64,000 nt of DNA from contig CAWAJR010000004.1 in the NCBI GenBank assembly GCA_963782465.1, positions 186,001 through 250,000 on the forward strand. Direction: 5' to 3'. Source of the DNA: JAODBJ01 sp963782465. Lineage in GTDB: Bacteria > Actinomycetota > Acidimicrobiia > IMCC26256 > PALSA-610. Both the position numbers and the translations under genes were made by a program. Below, one piece after another: positions 63,690-64,000 of this stretch; positions within the stretch are counted from its first letter, which is position 1; every line of letters starts with the position of its first letter. The notes beneath the pieces were generated by a model. That model saw only the letters and a program-made list of their open reading frames with translations, searched no databases and was not told the origin of the DNA.

Positions 63690-64000
63690 ATGGATGAGCA
63701 ACTGCCGGTGGGGCTCGACGACCTCACGGCCCAGTGGTTCTCGCAGGCGCTCGACCGCCACGTGACCGACGCGACCGTCGTCGACCGCAGCTCGGGTACC
63801 ACCGGTAGAGCGCGCGCGTCGCGCTGCGCGGTGAGCCGGGCCTTCCGTCAACCGTGTTCGTGAAGCTCCCCCCGTTCGACGAGCAGCAGCGCGCCTTTGT
63901 GGAACAGACCGGCATGGGTGTCGCCGAGGCCCGCTTCTACCGCGACCTCGCGAGCGAGGTCCCGGTGCGGGTGCCGGGCGCGTGGTTCGCCGGCACCGAC
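63690..64000 (+). CDS. Aminoglycoside-phosphotransferase-like protein, N-terminal part (runs off window)
   Basis: ATG 63690 begins MDEQLPVGLDDLTAQWFSQALDRHVTDATVV, then SSGTTGRARVALRGEPGLPSTVFVKLPPFDEQQRAFVEQ and GMGVAEARFYRDLASEVPVRVPGAWFAGTD in another frame. A frame break lies in the GC run at 63810-63818 (a two-base gain or one-base loss). This is the opening of an APH-fold kinase (VFVKLPP as the lysine strand; EARFYRDL as the helix glutamate). The catalytic part is beyond the window. Different in sequence from the 58712 gene. Confidence 0.75.

Noticed and set aside
60783..63851. A single 1,022-residue minus-strand gene covering sulfatase and the beta-helix region
   Set aside because: The first half is the antisense shadow of the secreted beta-helix gene, which has a signal peptide and repeat structure on the plus strand. 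Only the sulfatase part is real.
1..64000. CRISPR arrays, rRNA genes, transposases and replication origins
   Set aside because: Looked for at all scales by eye; no array, rRNA segment, transposase domain, integrase or DnaA-box cluster was seen.

Overview
The window looks like a chromosomal piece of a high-GC actinobacterium, most likely of the Acidimicrobiia or a close relative (inference). The signs are strongly GC-biased third codon positions, many GTG starts and very short 5' leaders, deazaflavin/FMN split-barrel (PPOX-class) and luciferase-like oxidoreductases, a SARP-type regulator, STAND-type cyclase and LuxR regulators, and large secreted proteins ending in GYW-LVASDGG-FGDA repeats of the kind I associate with that class. 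No rRNA, canonical tRNA, transposase, integrase or CRISPR array was seen.

Layout. 1-4.2 kb: a broken nuclease-like gene and a 5'-truncated-looking Calx-beta/RCC1 protein. 4.2-10 kb: TetR and smpB (divergent), a GntR/ABC-exporter operon, type II NADH dehydrogenase and an aldo/keto reductase. 10-13.6 kb: an ECF sigma factor with its probable membrane anti-sigma partner, a receiver/HD-GYP regulator and a zinc-ribbon protein. 13.7-17.3 kb: the tmRNA gene ssrA, whose 3' end is duplicated 2.7 kb downstream, bracketing a broken tail-collar gene, an MmyB-like regulator and a YceI protein; remnant genes follow. 17.3-28.2 kb: two very large STAND regulators and a 1,348-residue double-propeller surface protein. 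28.2-39.7 kb: small regulator-plus-enzyme modules (TetR with MBL/SRPBCC; an XRE/nucleotidyltransferase toxin-antitoxin pair; PadR with an esterase-like protein and a FAD oxidase; CoA-transferase; hydrolases; AraC). 39.7-47.8 kb: penicillin-acylase-like enzyme, HAD phosphatase, luciferase-like oxidoreductase, SnoaL-like protein and a second large surface protein. 48-53.3 kb: a LuxR/AAA regulator followed by oxidoreductase and hydrolase genes. 53.2-56.1 kb: two divergent citrate-synthase-family genes, one fused to CBS domains, the other to a DNA-binding domain. 56.1-64 kb: glycosyltransferase/radical-SAM pair, two aminoglycoside-phosphotransferase-fold genes, DinB, PPOX, sulfatase and a secreted beta-helix protein.

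How the genes work together. smpB and ssrA supply both dedicated parts of trans-translation within 9 kb. Many modules have a regulator facing or leading its target, with a perfect inverted repeat between: TetR/smpB, GntR/ABC, TetR/SRPBCC-MBL, XRE/nucleotidyltransferase, PadR/esterase-like, and the two citrate synthases. The citrate synthase pair is the most unusual arrangement: a sensor-fused enzyme and a DNA-binding-fused enzyme share one 82-bp promoter region holding an ATTGAT-N3-ATCAAT palindrome.

Data quality. At least nine otherwise well-preserved genes contain frame breaks. Six breaks lie exactly at GGGCCC, or at GGGCC where GGGCCC would restore frame. I read most as sequence errors, possibly linked to base modification, and annotate those genes as coding regions across the break. 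The tail-collar, DUF2786 and 17.2-kb fragments look genuinely broken.
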